Positions 45,750-57,745 of a DNA stretch of 64,000 bases are shown piece by piece (position 1 is the first letter of the stretch; each line of letters opens with the position of its first letter). The notes beneath the pieces are model-generated. The model saw only the letters and a program-made list of their open reading frames with translations, was not told where the DNA came from and ran no database searches. Source of the stretch: Pseudevernia furfuracea (lineage: Eukaryota; Ascomycota; Lecanoromycetes; Lecanorales; Parmeliaceae); contig JAIUPT010000050.1 of assembly GCA_022315425.1 (NCBI GenBank), forward strand, positions 1,488,001 through 1,552,000, read 5' to 3'. The translations under genes were made by a program, and so were the position numbers.

Positions 45750-46712
45750 CTAAGCAAACGTGGAAGGTCGGTGAGCGGAGAATAGGGCCTTGCTGGTAGC
45801 CTTGGGCACACGGTGGGGAAGAGGGAATTTTAGGTTTTTGGAGAGTAGTTGTTTGATGTAAGGGCGCTTGACATCATCGGTCTTCTCGAGCTCGACGACT
45901 TTGAGAACCTGTGGTCCCATAGCATGTCAATACGGTGAATCATTGCTTTCGGAGAAGATGGCTGCCATACGTGGATCGACCTAAAGCGAGCTCTATGTCT
46001 TGCGGCCATGTCTTGGTAAAGAGCATCAACTGCCTCTGTCCTCGACATCTCCCGATACTCCTTGTACATGTTGTGGGTACCTGAGCGCGAGTCGTAGCGA
46101 ATCCAGATGCCAAAGTTCTTGACCTTCGTAGGGCGTCTTTCGTGTATCTAATTATTGACACCTTCATCAGCCCAGGTTCTGCTAATTCTCGCAAGCCCCC
46201 GCTATCCCTTTCTCCTCGGTATTGAATTTTTGCAGGGTCCATACCAAGTTGATGGTGATAATCTCGCCATTGGACTTCTTGACCTTCCTCAATTTCATCA
46301 AAAAGTACCAGAACCTTGATTTAGCGACAACTGTGTTTGGTGCGAATATTCTCATGCGGTAGAGCTTTGGCGTTGGATTAGTGTCTGTTGGCAGATGACG
46401 CCCGATGACTTGGTATTCGTTGAGGCGCCCTGAAAAACACTCAATTAGCACCCAGTCCGCTCAAGGCCTCAACATGTCCTCAAGTGCATGCTCCGCACTC
46501 CCCCTTTCTTGAGTCCGGTCGCCGTGTTTCTGGCAGCGCCGTGGAGTCTGTGAGCTAGATACTATCTATTTTCTCCTTGAAAATAGCGCTGCTCTTTCCA
46601 GGCACGTTCGTACCGCCGGAGTTGCATGCTGTGTACCAGGTGATGTGGAGGAGGTCGGGGGAGAGCGAAGTTTCAGAGCGGAGCATGAGGGGTTGAGAAA
46701 AAGCTTACCCAT
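45750..46712 (-). CDS. rpl20: 60S ribosomal protein L20 (eL20, L18a family)
   Basis: Four exons on the minus strand (46712-46709, 46429-46245, 46147-45971, 45908-45750) give exactly 174 aa, the family length. The first exon is only 4 nt (ATG G). The 279-bp first intron is typical of fungal ribosomal-protein genes. The protein reads MGRLNEYQVIGRHLP, ...RIFAPNTVVAKSRFWYFL, ...HERRPTKVKNFGIWIRYDSR, ...YREMSRTEAVDALYQDMA, and ends KALFSAHRPSTFA. It is a structural protein of the large ribosomal subunit. Diverges from the CSN12 gene with 282 bp between start codons. Confidence 0.96.
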
Positions 46713-46994
46713 CTGTACTCATTAGTAAGGAGATCTAAAAGATATATGGGCTGTACTCACGGTAATCGTTCTAGCAAGGGACTATCAAAAGTTGTCAATG
46801 TCGATGGTGATTTTCGTAGGTCATGGTGGATTTCGGTGCGCTTGGATTTAGCGAGGCGCGCTAACTTCAGCCCTATCGTTTCGACGGTTTCGCATTCCTC
46901 TTCTACAAACCCACTGCTCTTCCACTTGCTTGATGGATCACACCGTATTATGATATGACTCTGAGCCCACAAGACCGTGTTAAAAAAGACCGCC

Positions 46995-48511
46995 ATGGAG
47001 GTCTTATGTAGGGAATACTGGCACGCCAACCAAGAAGGATCAGGCCCATTGCTAGCAGCTACAATCTCACCCATCGCACCTCCGAGTTATCTGAACCGCC
47101 TGGATGCCATCTATCGTGATACCAATGCTGCCTCGATCAGCAGAGACATCAGTTACAGCCTCACGAAAACCGCCAATGCTGCGATTCAGTACCCAAATCC
47201 GGAAATAAACAGTTGGACGGAGATCTACTCAGCATACTGGTATGCGATTGGAGCGATACTGGTGGCGGAGCGTACAACGACGAGGCCGGACTGGACGAAA
47301 GTCTACGAGGCGTGGAAAGACGTTGCAAATACAGTGATCAAGGGATACAGCAGCGGTGTATTGGAGGCTTGGACGTTGCCCGTCCTGTATACTGCCGGCA
47401 AACATCTTCGAACCTTTGCAATCAAAGCAGACGAAAATGCTAGGGCGAGTGGGGGCGACGCCAGTTTCAATGCAGGAGGCTTCCAGGATGACATTGCAGG
47501 CGATTCTGGAAAGAACGAGAAGCTGGAAGATGCAGCGCGGGTGATCAATCGAATGTTTACTCTGTGCATTAGTGACCGGTATGTAGCAATAGAAGAAATA
47601 TCGATCCCACATCAGAGAAACACCCGCTGAGTCTGATATGTCTAGAGCGCCATTGGAAGAATCAAGGAAATGGGGCCTCTACTACACGACCAATCTTCTA
47701 TTCAAAACCTACTTCAAGCTCAACTCCATCGGCCTCTCCAAAAACATCTTGCGCGCCCTATCAGCCTCTAGAACGGACATGCCGGTGCTCGAAGCCTTTC
47801 CCAGGTCCCACATCGTCACCTTTAAGTACTACGTTGGCGTAATACAGTTCCTTGAAGAAGACTACGCTCAAGCAGAAGAAAACCTGACCTCAGCCTGGCA
47901 CATGTGCCATAGGTCCGCCACTCGCAATATAGAGCTGATCCTTACGTACCTGATCCCCACCCTTCTCCTGACCCGCCAACAGCTACCCTCGCCCCGTCTG
48001 CTATCACCCTACCCGCGCCTTGGCTCTCTCTTCGCTCCCCTGACCCTAGCCATCCGCATCGGATCGCTCTCAGCTTTCGACACCGCTCTTGCAGAAGGGG
48101 AGCATGAATTCGTCAAGCGGCGTATCTACCTCACCCTAGAGCGAGGGAGGGATATCTGTCTGAGGAATTTACTCAGGAAGGTATATCTAGCCGGGGATTT
48201 GGACGAAGAAGGGAAGAGGAACACGAGGATATACATCAAAGACTTCACCGCAGCCATCAGCTTAGATGAGTCCGGGGGCAGCGGGGGGAGTACGGATGTG
48301 GAGATGGATGGATGCGCGGGGGAGAACATCGACGAGGTGGAATGTTTGGTCGCGAACATGATATACAAGGTAGGTCAGAGCCCTATCCCAACGCTTGCGA
48401 AAGCCAGTCCCCTGACCTCGTCCACAGAATCTAATGAAAGGCTACATCTCCCGCGAGCGAGGCATCGTCGTCCTCTCCAAGAACGGCGCCTTCCCCGGCA
48501 CCGGCATCTGA
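46995..48511 (+). CDS. csn12: CSN12 / Thp1-type PCI-domain protein (COP9 signalosome-associated)
   Basis: Exons 46995-47578, 47646-48369 and 48428-48511 (introns 67 and 58 bp) give 463 aa. CSN12 pairs with Thp3-like partners and links the COP9 signalosome, transcription and mRNA processing. Recognisable are LYYTTNLLFKTYFKLNSIGL, VTFKYYVGVIQFLEEDYAQA and HMCHRSATRNIELILTYLIP, followed by the PCI winged-helix end NLMKGYISRERGIVVLSKNG. The N-terminus (MEVLCREYW) is shorter than usual, so a short upstream exon may be missing. The stretch DESGGSGGSTDVEMDG is a low-complexity loop in the PCI region. Confidence 0.9.
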
Positions 48512-49458
48512 GAGCGCCCCTTGCACCGCACAACCCTCCATTATTCTCCTCCCTTCCGACTTTCACCACGATGCCGCCTCGATCAAACTTCCAAGGTCCA
48601 CTGCTCATCAAGTTGACCTACCGCGACTCGTTCGCTGGAACAAGGCACCAAGGCATCCCCCCCCCGTTCCCCATCGCTGCCTGCCGCGGTATACCCAGCA
48701 CCTTCCGGCAGCTACTACCCAGGAACCGGGCGAAACCAGGCGACCTGACTCACAAAAACCATGAGTCAACCCCTGCACACCCTTCATAGCGTTAGCATAA
48801 GCGAAGCATCCGAGCTGGACAACCCTACGTTCTGTTGGTGCGGCAGACTGCTCTGTGATAATACGAACGCCTCTCGCCGGTTCTGTTTTGGGAGGTTCTG
48901 GACTAGACGGACTGTGCAGATACGCTGCCGCTGTGAGTCACGATTGCATGGGCTTTTTTTGGGGTGGGGGGGGGGAAATGGGGCTGGAAAGGGGTTAGGG
49001 GTAGAATAGGGTGCAGCGACTTTGCGCCGTTTGTCTTCTCCGTGATGGGTCATGCAGTAGGCGGGGCTCCACAACCAATATTATTGAAGCTCGAATTCGA
49101 TTTTTGATGGGCTGATAGGTAGCTTAGCTAGCTAGCTCTCGGTATCTGTCCCAAGAAGAAGTTTAAGAAAAGAGATGTCGGCCGTAACGTGATTTCAAAT
49201 CACACTCCCCCGAATAAAGCGCTAGCCAATGGTTCGGCGGCCATGGTTGCGAAGCAGAGTGATATACAGCCGCCCATCCCAGCACGCCAGGCTTCTTCCT
49301 TCACGAGATCTAAGTATACATGGGTAATAATACGCCCAGCAGATGTAAGGACAGAGAGAAGGATAGCCAAGATAAAACTGAAGGAGTCGAGATGGGGGGG
49401 CAGGGGGACCAGCATTTTAGATGTATTATAGCCGAGTTGCGTAGAACGTAGTCACAGG
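48512..49458. other. Intergenic, no supported gene
   Basis: A 48761-48940 frame contains a Cys-rich stretch (FCWCGRLLCDNTN) followed by a good GTGAGT donor, but no continuing exon or family was recognised. The rest has only short frames. Confidence 0.45.
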
Positions 49459-50509
49459 CTAGCGAGCCGAGTGCGGTGTACGTGGTGACTTGGTGATGAT
49501 CGCAATGTCATCCTGGGCAGGGAGAGACGCACGTCAGCAAACGCAGTCACCTGTTGCGTGCTTGGTAATGCAGGAGCAGAAGAAGAAGACGAAGACGAAG
49601 AAGAAGAGTCACATACGATATGATTAGCCATAGCGACGAACAAGTCGAAGAACCTGCATTGAGTCACGAGATTAGTCCGAGCTGTCGTGGGGAAAACGAA
49701 TGCAGTATCGACTCACATCAATCCTCCAGCCTCCATCTCCATCTGCATAGTGCCGCTCCTTTTGAACGTCGCTCTGCTGCGAATGATCAAAGCCAGGTAG
49801 TGTGCCCGTAGCTTCGAGTCACTCTCAGGCGTATTGGCGTACGCATACCTCGCGCTCGCAAGTATGGTGCTGCACTGGATGCCAGATTGTAACCCTTGCT
49901 TGCGTAGAGCCAATCTCTTGAGCTCGTCCAAGCCGTAGCGTTCAGCCGTGCAGTACACCAGTGTGTCTTTCAGCAGCATCTGCCCGCATCCCATGTGGTA
50001 GACCGTCGATTCCGTATTGCTCTCTGCCGTCACTTCAAGCTCCCACGCATTTCTGCGTTTGTTGTGCAAAAGGCGAGGATAGTAGTCGCCTTTGTAGAGG
50101 TATTCGAGGACGGAGGAGAAGACTTCCGGGAGTTCTTCCGGGAGGTTGGCTCGTTTGGTGGCCGACTCGAGGAACTGGCCGCGGCAGATGGCGGCGAAGA
50201 AGGGAGAGGTGGAGAGGATGTCTTCGTGGGCTGCGAAGAGGCGTTGCTCGACGCCGACGCAGAGTGTGACGATAGGTGAGGTCAGGTTGCTGAAGTAGAA
50301 TATCGTTAGTACTATTCTAGAGATTTAGGCTTGAAGTCTGGAGCTGAGTACCTTCCCTGGGGTGGGTTCTCCTGCTTCCTGGACCTCTCCATCTTCTTGG
50401 CAGCTGCAGCATGGTCTCGGAATGATCGCTTCTGCTTGCTCGTAGAAAAAGACTTGCTTGCACGATGCTTGGTGAAGCTGTCATTGTGGTGCGGCCGCCG
50501 GGCAAACAT
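49459..50509 (-). CDS. BTB/POZ-domain protein
   Basis: Exons on the minus strand are 50509-50352, 50289-49717, 49653-49617 and 49512-49459, giving 273 aa. After a basic N-terminus (about 50 residues, Ser/Lys/Arg-rich) comes the BTB fold: SPIVTLCVGVEQRLFAAHED, ILSTSPFFAAICRGQF, then LPEVFSSVLEYLYKGDYYP. The C-terminal half contains helices like the post-BTB region of fungal proteins (YCTAERYGLDELKRLALRK, YALIIRSR-type helix). The short exons 3 and 4 are supported by in-phase GT-AG joins giving MFFDLFVAMANHIDDIAIIT. Fungal BTB proteins of this size have mostly unknown partners; a Cullin-3 adaptor role is only a possibility. Confidence 0.82.
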
Positions 50510-51280
50510 GATGAGCTTCTAGTCTGCACAAGGCTTCAGAGCGAAGCTTTGCCCGGTGGGAGGTGCTGTGTATTAATGAGTGAGCATTGATGGATGACGG
50601 AGCAAACTTGAGATGCCTCTTCAAATATGAGGCATCAGCCAGGCATCTGGGGACTCGTAGCATTTTGGAAAGATAGAGGTGGGGGGTGATAAATTTATAC
50701 ATTTGGCGCAACAGGCACCGAGGGTCGACGTGATTTTCATTGGACACGCGTAAAGTGGATTCGCGAGATCAGGTGACCGGGTGACTGGACCATCACGCAT
50801 TTGGAAGCGATCGAGGCAAATTCTCCCTTATGCAGGGAGCTTTGCCTGCTATCTTTCAACAAAGCAAGGGTCCTGTAAGACTCCTGTTTCAGTTGCTCTA
50901 CAAAAATTCAATTTTTTGTAAGCCGTCTCCTGCGGGGAATACGGTCCCGGTAGATTGATAGCTCTCGCCTCTGCATCTAGCTCTTTCCATGGGACCTGGA
51001 CCGCAGCCACGATAAAAAAAACCGACCTTCTTTCTGCCTTAGGATTAGATAGTGGCAACTGGTGCATGCTTTCATTCTGTTCTTGTGGTCAAGGAAATCA
51101 AAATCAAGAGAACGCAACACAAAGTACGGATATGGGAAAACGCACAGCTTTCCAACGCTTTGACGGGGAGAAGAGGTTTGATCATACTCTACTAGCGCAG
51201 CGAGCTCAACATCCCTTGCTCATATTAAACGGCTACTAACCTAGCTGTTGGCCAACACTACCTTGCTAGTCAGGAACCAA
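50510..51280. other. Intergenic, no supported gene
   Basis: Upstream of the BTB gene; short frames only, no recognised domains or repeats. Confidence 0.45.
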
Positions 51281-52020
51281 GCTATCCCTGTTGAAGGGAT
51301 CTTGCCATCGAAATCGAGCAAGACAGGGTTCGGGAAACCCACATCACGTGACAGAAATGAGGCTAAATCCCACAACACCACACCGTCTTTCCAGGGTATC
51401 AGACCGTGAGAGCCATCTTTATACGGGGAACAGGCCCGTATACCTGACCTGTTTTCGCGGCAAGATGCCCTTATGCGTGATACTTTGGGTAAAGGATTCG
51501 GGCTAAGAAACAAAACACGGTTGGCATTCTGGGGGACCATCCCCGTAAACGGTGTTGTTACTGAAAATGACTGAGCTCGCGAAACAAGAATTGACCGATA
51601 TATTGAGGTAATATCCCCGTAAATCCTGTCATTCTTGAACTTCGAACACCATGGAGTCCTTGTTGTTTTGTGGTAAGATCCCCGGACATCCTATCATTCT
51701 TGTATATTATGAGCTTCAAGAATGTAGAGTCGCCGCCTTTTTGAGGTAAGATCCCCATACATTCGATCATGATCTGACAACATTGAACCTTGTAGCGTGT
51801 CATTGCACGGGGAATATCCCCTAAGTTCATGTCATTTGATTGGGTATCTATGCTAGAACACAAGGAAATATGTCATTGTTTGCCGGGGATTTCCCTCGCA
51901 AATCCGCCACTTCTCCGGTATCATGCCTATGTATGCTGAAAAAGAAAAAGAAATCTATGCTAGTATCCACCCTTGAAAGTCGCCAAATGATGGGGATACT
52001 CCCCATCAACCTATCTGATT
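51281..52020. repeat. Degenerate tandem array, about 65-75 bp units
   Basis: A core GGTAAGATCCCC followed by ACATCC-like and ATCATTCTTG-like blocks recurs with spacing of about 65-74 bp. Clear units start near 51607, 51672 and 51746. More diverged units start near 51471, 51537, 51811, 51883 and 51991, and a possible one near 51290. Each unit has a G-rich/C-rich pair that could fold (for example GGGGATACTCCCC). The last unit overlaps the final codons of the SRA-YDG gene. No coding potential is seen in the array. Confidence 0.7.
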
Positions 52021-53619
52021 GCGGATCTTGTTGAGCTCAAGGATCTGCGGATTCGAGGGGATGCTACCTTGACCACTGCATCGAATTGCATCCTGTCCCC
52101 CAAGTCGCGCCAGAGAAAAGCGGTACATTGCCTTCTCCGCGTCGAGAATCTCGTGGCTGATGATGCGATACAGGCCATCGTATCGGATACCACGGGCAGG
52201 ACGGTATGTATTGCTAGCGGGCAGTGAGGCTGATCTGAGAACACGGAGTGATTGTTGGTTCTCATATGCTTTGAGCATGAGGCTTGTTCCTGCTGATGGC
52301 GAGTCCTGACTACCTTGGGTGCCGCAGTAATCGATCGAATCACCGTTGTCCACATTGGCGTATCCTCCACCACTAACAACAACGGAATAGGCGCCTCTGC
52401 CCTTCTATTGAGAATGTCAGTGAGTGTTGCATGCTACGTTGTGAGGGTGAGTGGCCTACCTGTCCATGAATTCCCGCCTCAATCTCGCCGTGCGCCCCGT
52501 CGCGTTTCGCGCACATTTGTAGGGGCCACCACTGGCCGCTCACCAAGTTCCCAGCACCAACATAGTTACATGACACCTTCCCAGGGAAATCTGGGTCAAT
52601 GCTATGTGACTTGAAGCCTTTGTCGCCCTTCGCCGTCCCGCTCTTGGTTATGATGCCTCGGAACAGATGAGGGTCGATCTGTCCGCCCGTCCATTTCCGG
52701 AACAGGATGTCGGCGTCGGAGCGAATGTCATGTGGGAACACAATGCTTGGGACTTGGTTCTCAAAGATAACTCGAAGTCCTCCGTCGTCAAGTAAGCCGG
52801 ATTTCTTGATAAGGATTTGAGAAAGAGAGGTGTAGAACTCCATTTGCTGGAGTCGCTGTCGGATTCTCTCAAACACTTGCACCATATCTTTGCCATCTGC
52901 TGCGTCTTTTCGTGCATTTTTGATGAGGGTGTAGAGGTACTTGAGGTCTTGCAAGTCTCTACGTGAGTAGGCTTGCTTGAGATCCACATTGTCATACCAC
53001 TCCGAACCTTCATCCATGGTTCGTGTGTTGACTGTTTTTCTATTGTCACGGGTTAGCTGCCATTTGTTGAATGGGTTCAAGGTTGCTCTCCGAAGGTACT
53101 TACACATCTTTAAGCACACCACCTTTCTTAGTCTTCTTTGCCGGCCCGAAGAGGGGCTTCAACCCTTTCTCCGCCTCTTTCTCCGATTCTTTCTCCGACT
53201 CCTTCTCCCAGTCGACGACCTCACCGACATCACCTTCCTTGACTACGTTCTGTGCTGGGCCGAAGGTAGGCTTCGACTCCTCCTCCTGAGACTTCACATT
53301 CTCATGGACACGCATACGCTTCTTCGCTGACTTCAAACCCGCATAAGGACCAGAGGAGAGAATTGTGAGAGGTTTGTTTTCCTGTGCAACGAACAGAGAC
53401 TCTGGAGACTCCTCCCGCTCTCGCTTGATCTTGATGCGAGCCTCTTCTATGGAACAAAACAAAGGGCATCAGGCCGAAGAAACTTGAACGACGAATGGAG
53501 CTGTGCTTACCCTTGTCTTTCTCGATTAACGCCAAACCCTGTCTGAATCCCTTTATTGTGCCTGCGCGAAGAGCTTCTGCCATGTCCGGTAGGAACGGTG
53601 CTGGCGGAAGAGGACGCAT
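52006..53619 (-). CDS. SAD/SRA (YDG) domain protein
   Basis: Exons on the minus strand are 53619-53511, 53446-53104, 53039-52460 and 52404-52006 (introns 55-64 bp), giving 476 aa. The SRA fold, known from UHRF1 and plant SUVH proteins, binds methylated or hemimethylated DNA. Here it spans about residues 250-450. IEAGIHGQKGRGAYSVVVSG and YANVDNGDSIDYCGTQG are rebuilt across the last intron, followed by ARGIRYDGLYRI, the eponymous Y-D-G, and an RFSLARLGGQ strand. The N-terminal half is Lys/Glu-rich, with two KP(T/L)FGPA motifs and EKESEKESEKEAEK. No RING, PHD or SET domain is present. An upstream ATG at 53928 could extend the protein by about 78 residues, but that stretch looks like leader. Domain call is strong; DNA-methyl reading is inference. 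Confidence 0.85.
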
Positions 53620-55082
53620 GTCTGTAAGATGTCAGATAATTTCAAGTCACCTTAGTACCGTCACCACAACGGTATGTTTACCCACGGCATACGTACTTTC
53701 AACGGCTTGATGCTCGTGGAATCTATCAACGCCGGGTAGATGTTGAACGTCAGTGACCGTTTTGAAGGTTCTTTTCCGTTTGATAATGCTGTTTGACGTG
53801 GTGAGTTGTGGGATATGAGTGAGGATTGTAAGTGAAATGAGAAAGTGAGAGCACTGAAGGACGCTCGAGTTTGGGCGGATAGACCCGAAACGCGTTACCC
53901 CTTTAGGTATCGCGCTCAAATCATTCATTACGTTGGAGCTTACATGTCTACAGTATGGTAGGGGAGTTAGGGGAAGCTATCATAAAGGGGTGCCAGTTCT
54001 GATGGCGTTTATACACAGATGTGTGGCGTATAAAGGGGCTGTTCCTCACGCGCCGGCACGTTACAACGTGCCGGAACCCTAAAGTAAATTCCTCTCCATT
54101 TTTCTCCAGTAGCGAGCTGAATTCGTTCGGAGAAGAATGGTAAAAACCCCTTCATACATCCCATTTCATTCCCCGGAGAACGCCATATTTCGTGGCTACT
54201 TTGAGGGACAGAAGCCGAAAATCGGCCATACTTGACGGGCTACATACCCTCCAGAAAGTGCTCGGTTTCTCCAGTCCGTGAACCCGAGACTCGGCAGAGA
54301 GAGCAGCGGCAGCGTGCCCTTGCAAACTTGGCGATCCAAAGGGCATGGATTCCCCACCAGCGTCCTATATAACGGTAGATACACGGGCTGAACACCACGT
54401 ATTCCAATGGGCTAGACAGACACCCTACAAATGCCACACCCTTCTCCACTCCTCTCGGCCTCCAAATCCCTTCAAACTTGGGGGCATCTACCCTCCCCCC
54501 CCTGAAATCACAAACAACCTCCCCAGCCGTACCCCCCCACGACATCCCCGACCCAGCCCCTTCGATCAGAGAAACGATGAGGGATTCGGAAATTGCATTC
54601 ACTCTCCCCTCCGCTCACCATCGCTTTCACAATTGGGAAATTCACCCCAGGCGTCACCACTACGGACGGCATCGACTGTAAACTTGACCGACCGGAGAAG
54701 GGCCGTGGCTTTGTTTGAGGTGGTCGGACGTGGTTTCTTTGTCTAGGATTTGTGAATCTGTGTCCATCACTTGCTGCGGGATGTCATTGTTGAGTTTCTT
54801 TTAGGGAGACGTGTTTGGTCAAATAGAATGCGCTGCATGTCGTGCTCAGATTTCATAGTTCTTCTACCTACGGCTACGGCTACTTCAATACGCCTTTCCA
54901 GGCCCCAGCTCAGACACGCAGCCCACATTACTTATCTTGCCAGCGGGGAATGACGAATTGGTGCCAGAGCCATCCGGTGCTGAGCTGGAAGAAGTGTGCA
55001 AGAGTGGTGAGATGGACGCTCGGCGCGCGGTGGTAAACGGGGCCTTGCATCACGAGAGCATTGACCATGATCGGTGCATCAC
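53620..55082. other. Intergenic, no supported gene
   Basis: Holds the probable 5' leader of the SRA-YDG gene (to about 53930). Beyond that, a Pro-rich 133-codon plus frame (54345-54746) has no domain. Nothing else recognised. Confidence 0.45.
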
Positions 55083-56885
55083 TCAAGGCTTTTTGCCATC
55101 CCTGCCCAAAGCAACAACACTCCTGAGCGTCCCAAAAGAAAGAACGTCAGCAATCCTGTCGGTCCCAGCAAAGAGCATGCACAGCCTGTCGATACCGCAA
55201 CCCCAACCTCCAGTAGGAGGCAGCCCCCACTCTAGCGCCTGCAGGTAGTTCTCGTCAACTCCTGCCTCCGAGTCTCCCTCGTGGTACTGCAGCTGGTCTT
55301 CGAACTTGCGCCGCTGCTCGATGGGCGAATTCTCTTCCTCGTAGCAGTTGACCAGCTCGGTGTTCCTAACAAAGAGCTCTGCTCGTGCTGAAACGCGCTG
55401 TTGGTTATCTGGGTGAGTGAAGGACTTTGAGAGTGGAGAAAGGCATTCAGGGTGATTGATTATCCATGTTGGGCCGAAGCATTGAGGTTCGAGATATTTT
55501 GCGGACAATCTGTCGAGAAGGCGTGGTAAAGTTGGGAGAGAAGGAAGAGGAATGTCGAACTCGTTAAACAACAGGATCAATTGAGCCTGGGCGTCCGGAG
55601 ATGTTAGTTCTGGCAACTGCTTGCCAATTGCTGCCTCAATTGCTGGAATAAAGTCCAGCCGTGGTAGCGGAGGACTGAAATCAATTTTAGGCGGGATCAG
55701 CGCGCGAAAGACGACGCGAACGAGAGAAGTGACGACTCTCGATAGCCCAAGAAACATGCACTCAGTTGTGTAGATTAGCTCTTCTATATCTGCGTAGGCC
55801 CTGTAGAATTCACAGGTAGTGAATTCTGGGTTGTGGCTGAGATCGATACCTGGAGAATTATCAGTATTGTCGGGAACTTTTTCGGGCAAAGATATATACC
55901 TTCGTTGCGAAAAGATGGACCAATCTCAAATACCCTATCAAACCCTCCGACGATCAGTCTTTTCAGCCACAACTCAGGTGCTATACGAAGTGCAATTTGA
56001 CGGTCCTGGAACTCAGTCGCATACGTGCGAAATGGTCTCGCAACAGCACCTCCCACTGCGTCAGCCAGTATGGGAGTCTGTACTTCGATATGGCCTTCTT
56101 CTAACAGCCATTGACGAAGGAACTTCGTGATCTCTGATCGAAGCCGAACGGTATCAGCTAATTGCGAATTCAGAAGAAAGTCCACGTGCCGGTTACGGAT
56201 CCTTGTTTCCTTGTCTAACAAAATTTCGGGAAGAGGCTGAGTGCAAGGTGAGAGAAGCTGGGGTATCTCTGTCGCTATTACGGATAATTCATTTCTTTCA
56301 GTTCTATGTGGAATCCCCTTGACACCTATACATTTCAGATATTGATGAGTCACAAGGTCGGTGCCAGCTCACTGTATATGTCCCCTCGGTGAATTTGGTC
56401 TAGAAAGTCCTTAAAATGCGTTGGCTTTATACCGGAATGGGCTATGCGGGCATAGTCAAGCAGGCATTGCAATCGATGGGCGTTCAATTGTTGGGACCGA
56501 CTGTTTTGGAACAAGTCAATGAACCCCAGCTTCGAGCCTGCACTTCGAAACGACCATATTCTTCCTTGGTAGCATGAGACGATTCCACCTGAAAGTTGAA
56601 CGCAGACATACCACGCACGACTACTGCGTCGTCAGGCTTTGACTCTCCTCGAGCCAAAGTGTTGTACCGCTCTTTAAACGTCCAGTAGTCTATAGCCGCA
56701 TCCTGCTTACTTATGCGAGGATAGTGTTCCTTATGCTGCCATGTGTCCACTACACCGATCCCGCCTCGTATTCGTGGAACAATTGGATCCTGTGCGGCGC
56801 TGTAGAAGCGGAGGTAGGCTGCTCGGGCTGTTGGACGAGTGTAGTGGCGGAGCGTGAGACAGAGGCATCGCAATAGAGTTTTCAT
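55083..56885 (-). CDS. msk1: Mitochondrial lysyl-tRNA synthetase (class II)
   Basis: Exons on the minus strand are 56885-56612, 56564-56373, 56325-55900 and 55849-55083 (introns 47-50 bp), giving 552 aa. The first about 30 residues (MKTLLRCLCLTLRHYTRPTA) are basic and lack acidic residues, as in a mitochondrial targeting signal. The anticodon-binding OB fold gives VVVRGRIWSFRSAGSKLGFI across intron 1. Class II motifs follow: motif 1 around LRQWLLEEGHIEVQTPIL, motif 2 FEIGPSFRNEGIDLSHNPEF across intron 3, and motif 3 GGWGCGIDRLCMLFAG near the C-terminus. It charges mitochondrial tRNA-Lys. It is divergent from the TIM10 gene. Confidence 0.93.
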
Positions 56886-57378
56886 GCTACAAAATATCAG
56901 CTTGTGAAACTTGCACCTCATGAAATTGCAAGACAGATGCTCTCATTCGTATCAGACAATTAGGACATTTTGACCATCCACTCGAAGAACGAGTGTCATT
57001 CGCAACGGTTCTTGTTATATATTCTTCTTCCTTTGACGAGCTTTGAAATGGACAAGACTGTTTGAGAGTAAGCTTACCCCGATTCAAGCTTCGATCAAGG
57101 TACATTTCATGCTATCGGATGCAAGCTGGGAGTTGAGACAAGTAATTGGAGACTTTTTAAAGAAAAGAATATTGTCACCCCGAATTAAGAATAGTGTCGC
57201 ACCCTAAAAAAGCGGCAGCCTTCTTTCCGCGCCAAGACTCGACACTCTACTCGAGAAGTTTGTCCGCCCAAATGCGAGTTTAGAAACTTCCACCGGCACT
57301 TTTCCACGAACAACCCTTCAATTAAGAAATCCTGTCCCCCCACGCTATCTACGAAGAGCCCAAACCGCACAACTCACA
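56886..57378. promoter_or_regulatory. Intergenic space shared by LysRS and TIM10
   Basis: The 493 bp separate two divergent genes for mitochondrial proteins. A co-regulated promoter is inferred from the arrangement only; no specific site was recognised. Confidence 0.35.
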
Positions 57379-57745
57379 ATGTCTTTCCTCTTCGGCAGGC
57401 AGCCCCAGCTCTCCTCGGCGGAGAAGATCGCCGCCGCAGAAACCGAAGTCGAAATGGTATCAGAAATGTTCAACAGGTAACCTATGAGCTTCTGAAAACA
57501 CCAACCCCCTTTCGAATAGGTAACAAGTATTAACACTGGCTTTTTGTAGATTGTCCCAATCCTGCACGAAGAAATGCATCCCCCCCGAATACCGCGAGCC
57601 CGACCTCAACAAGGGCGAGAGCGTGTGCCTGGACCGATGCGTGAGCAAGTTCTTCGAGGTCAATGTGAAGGTCAGCGAGAAAATGCAAGGGGAGGCGGCG
57701 CAGAGGGGCGGGGGAGGAGGCGGCATGGGTGGGTTTGGGATGTGA
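57379..57745 (+). CDS. tim10: Mitochondrial import chaperone Tim10 (small TIM)
   Basis: Exons 57379-57476 and 57550-57745 (73-bp intron, GTAACC...TGTAG) give 97 aa. Tim10 works with Tim9 in the intermembrane space, escorting hydrophobic carrier proteins. The twin C-x3-C motif is CTKKC and CLDRC, 16 residues apart from C to C, with IPPEYREPDLNKGESVCLDR between them as in Tim10. The N-terminal MSFLFGRQPQLSSAEKIAAA and the Gly-rich C-terminal tail are typical. Confidence 0.95.

Noticed and set aside
48761..49009. Cys-rich 82-codon frame (FCWCGRLLCDNTN)
   Set aside because: Cys spacing does not match a zinc-finger family I know, and no following exon was found.
54345..54746. 133-codon Pro-rich plus-strand frame
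   Set aside because: No domain or intron pattern; composition typical of non-coding pyrimidine-rich DNA.
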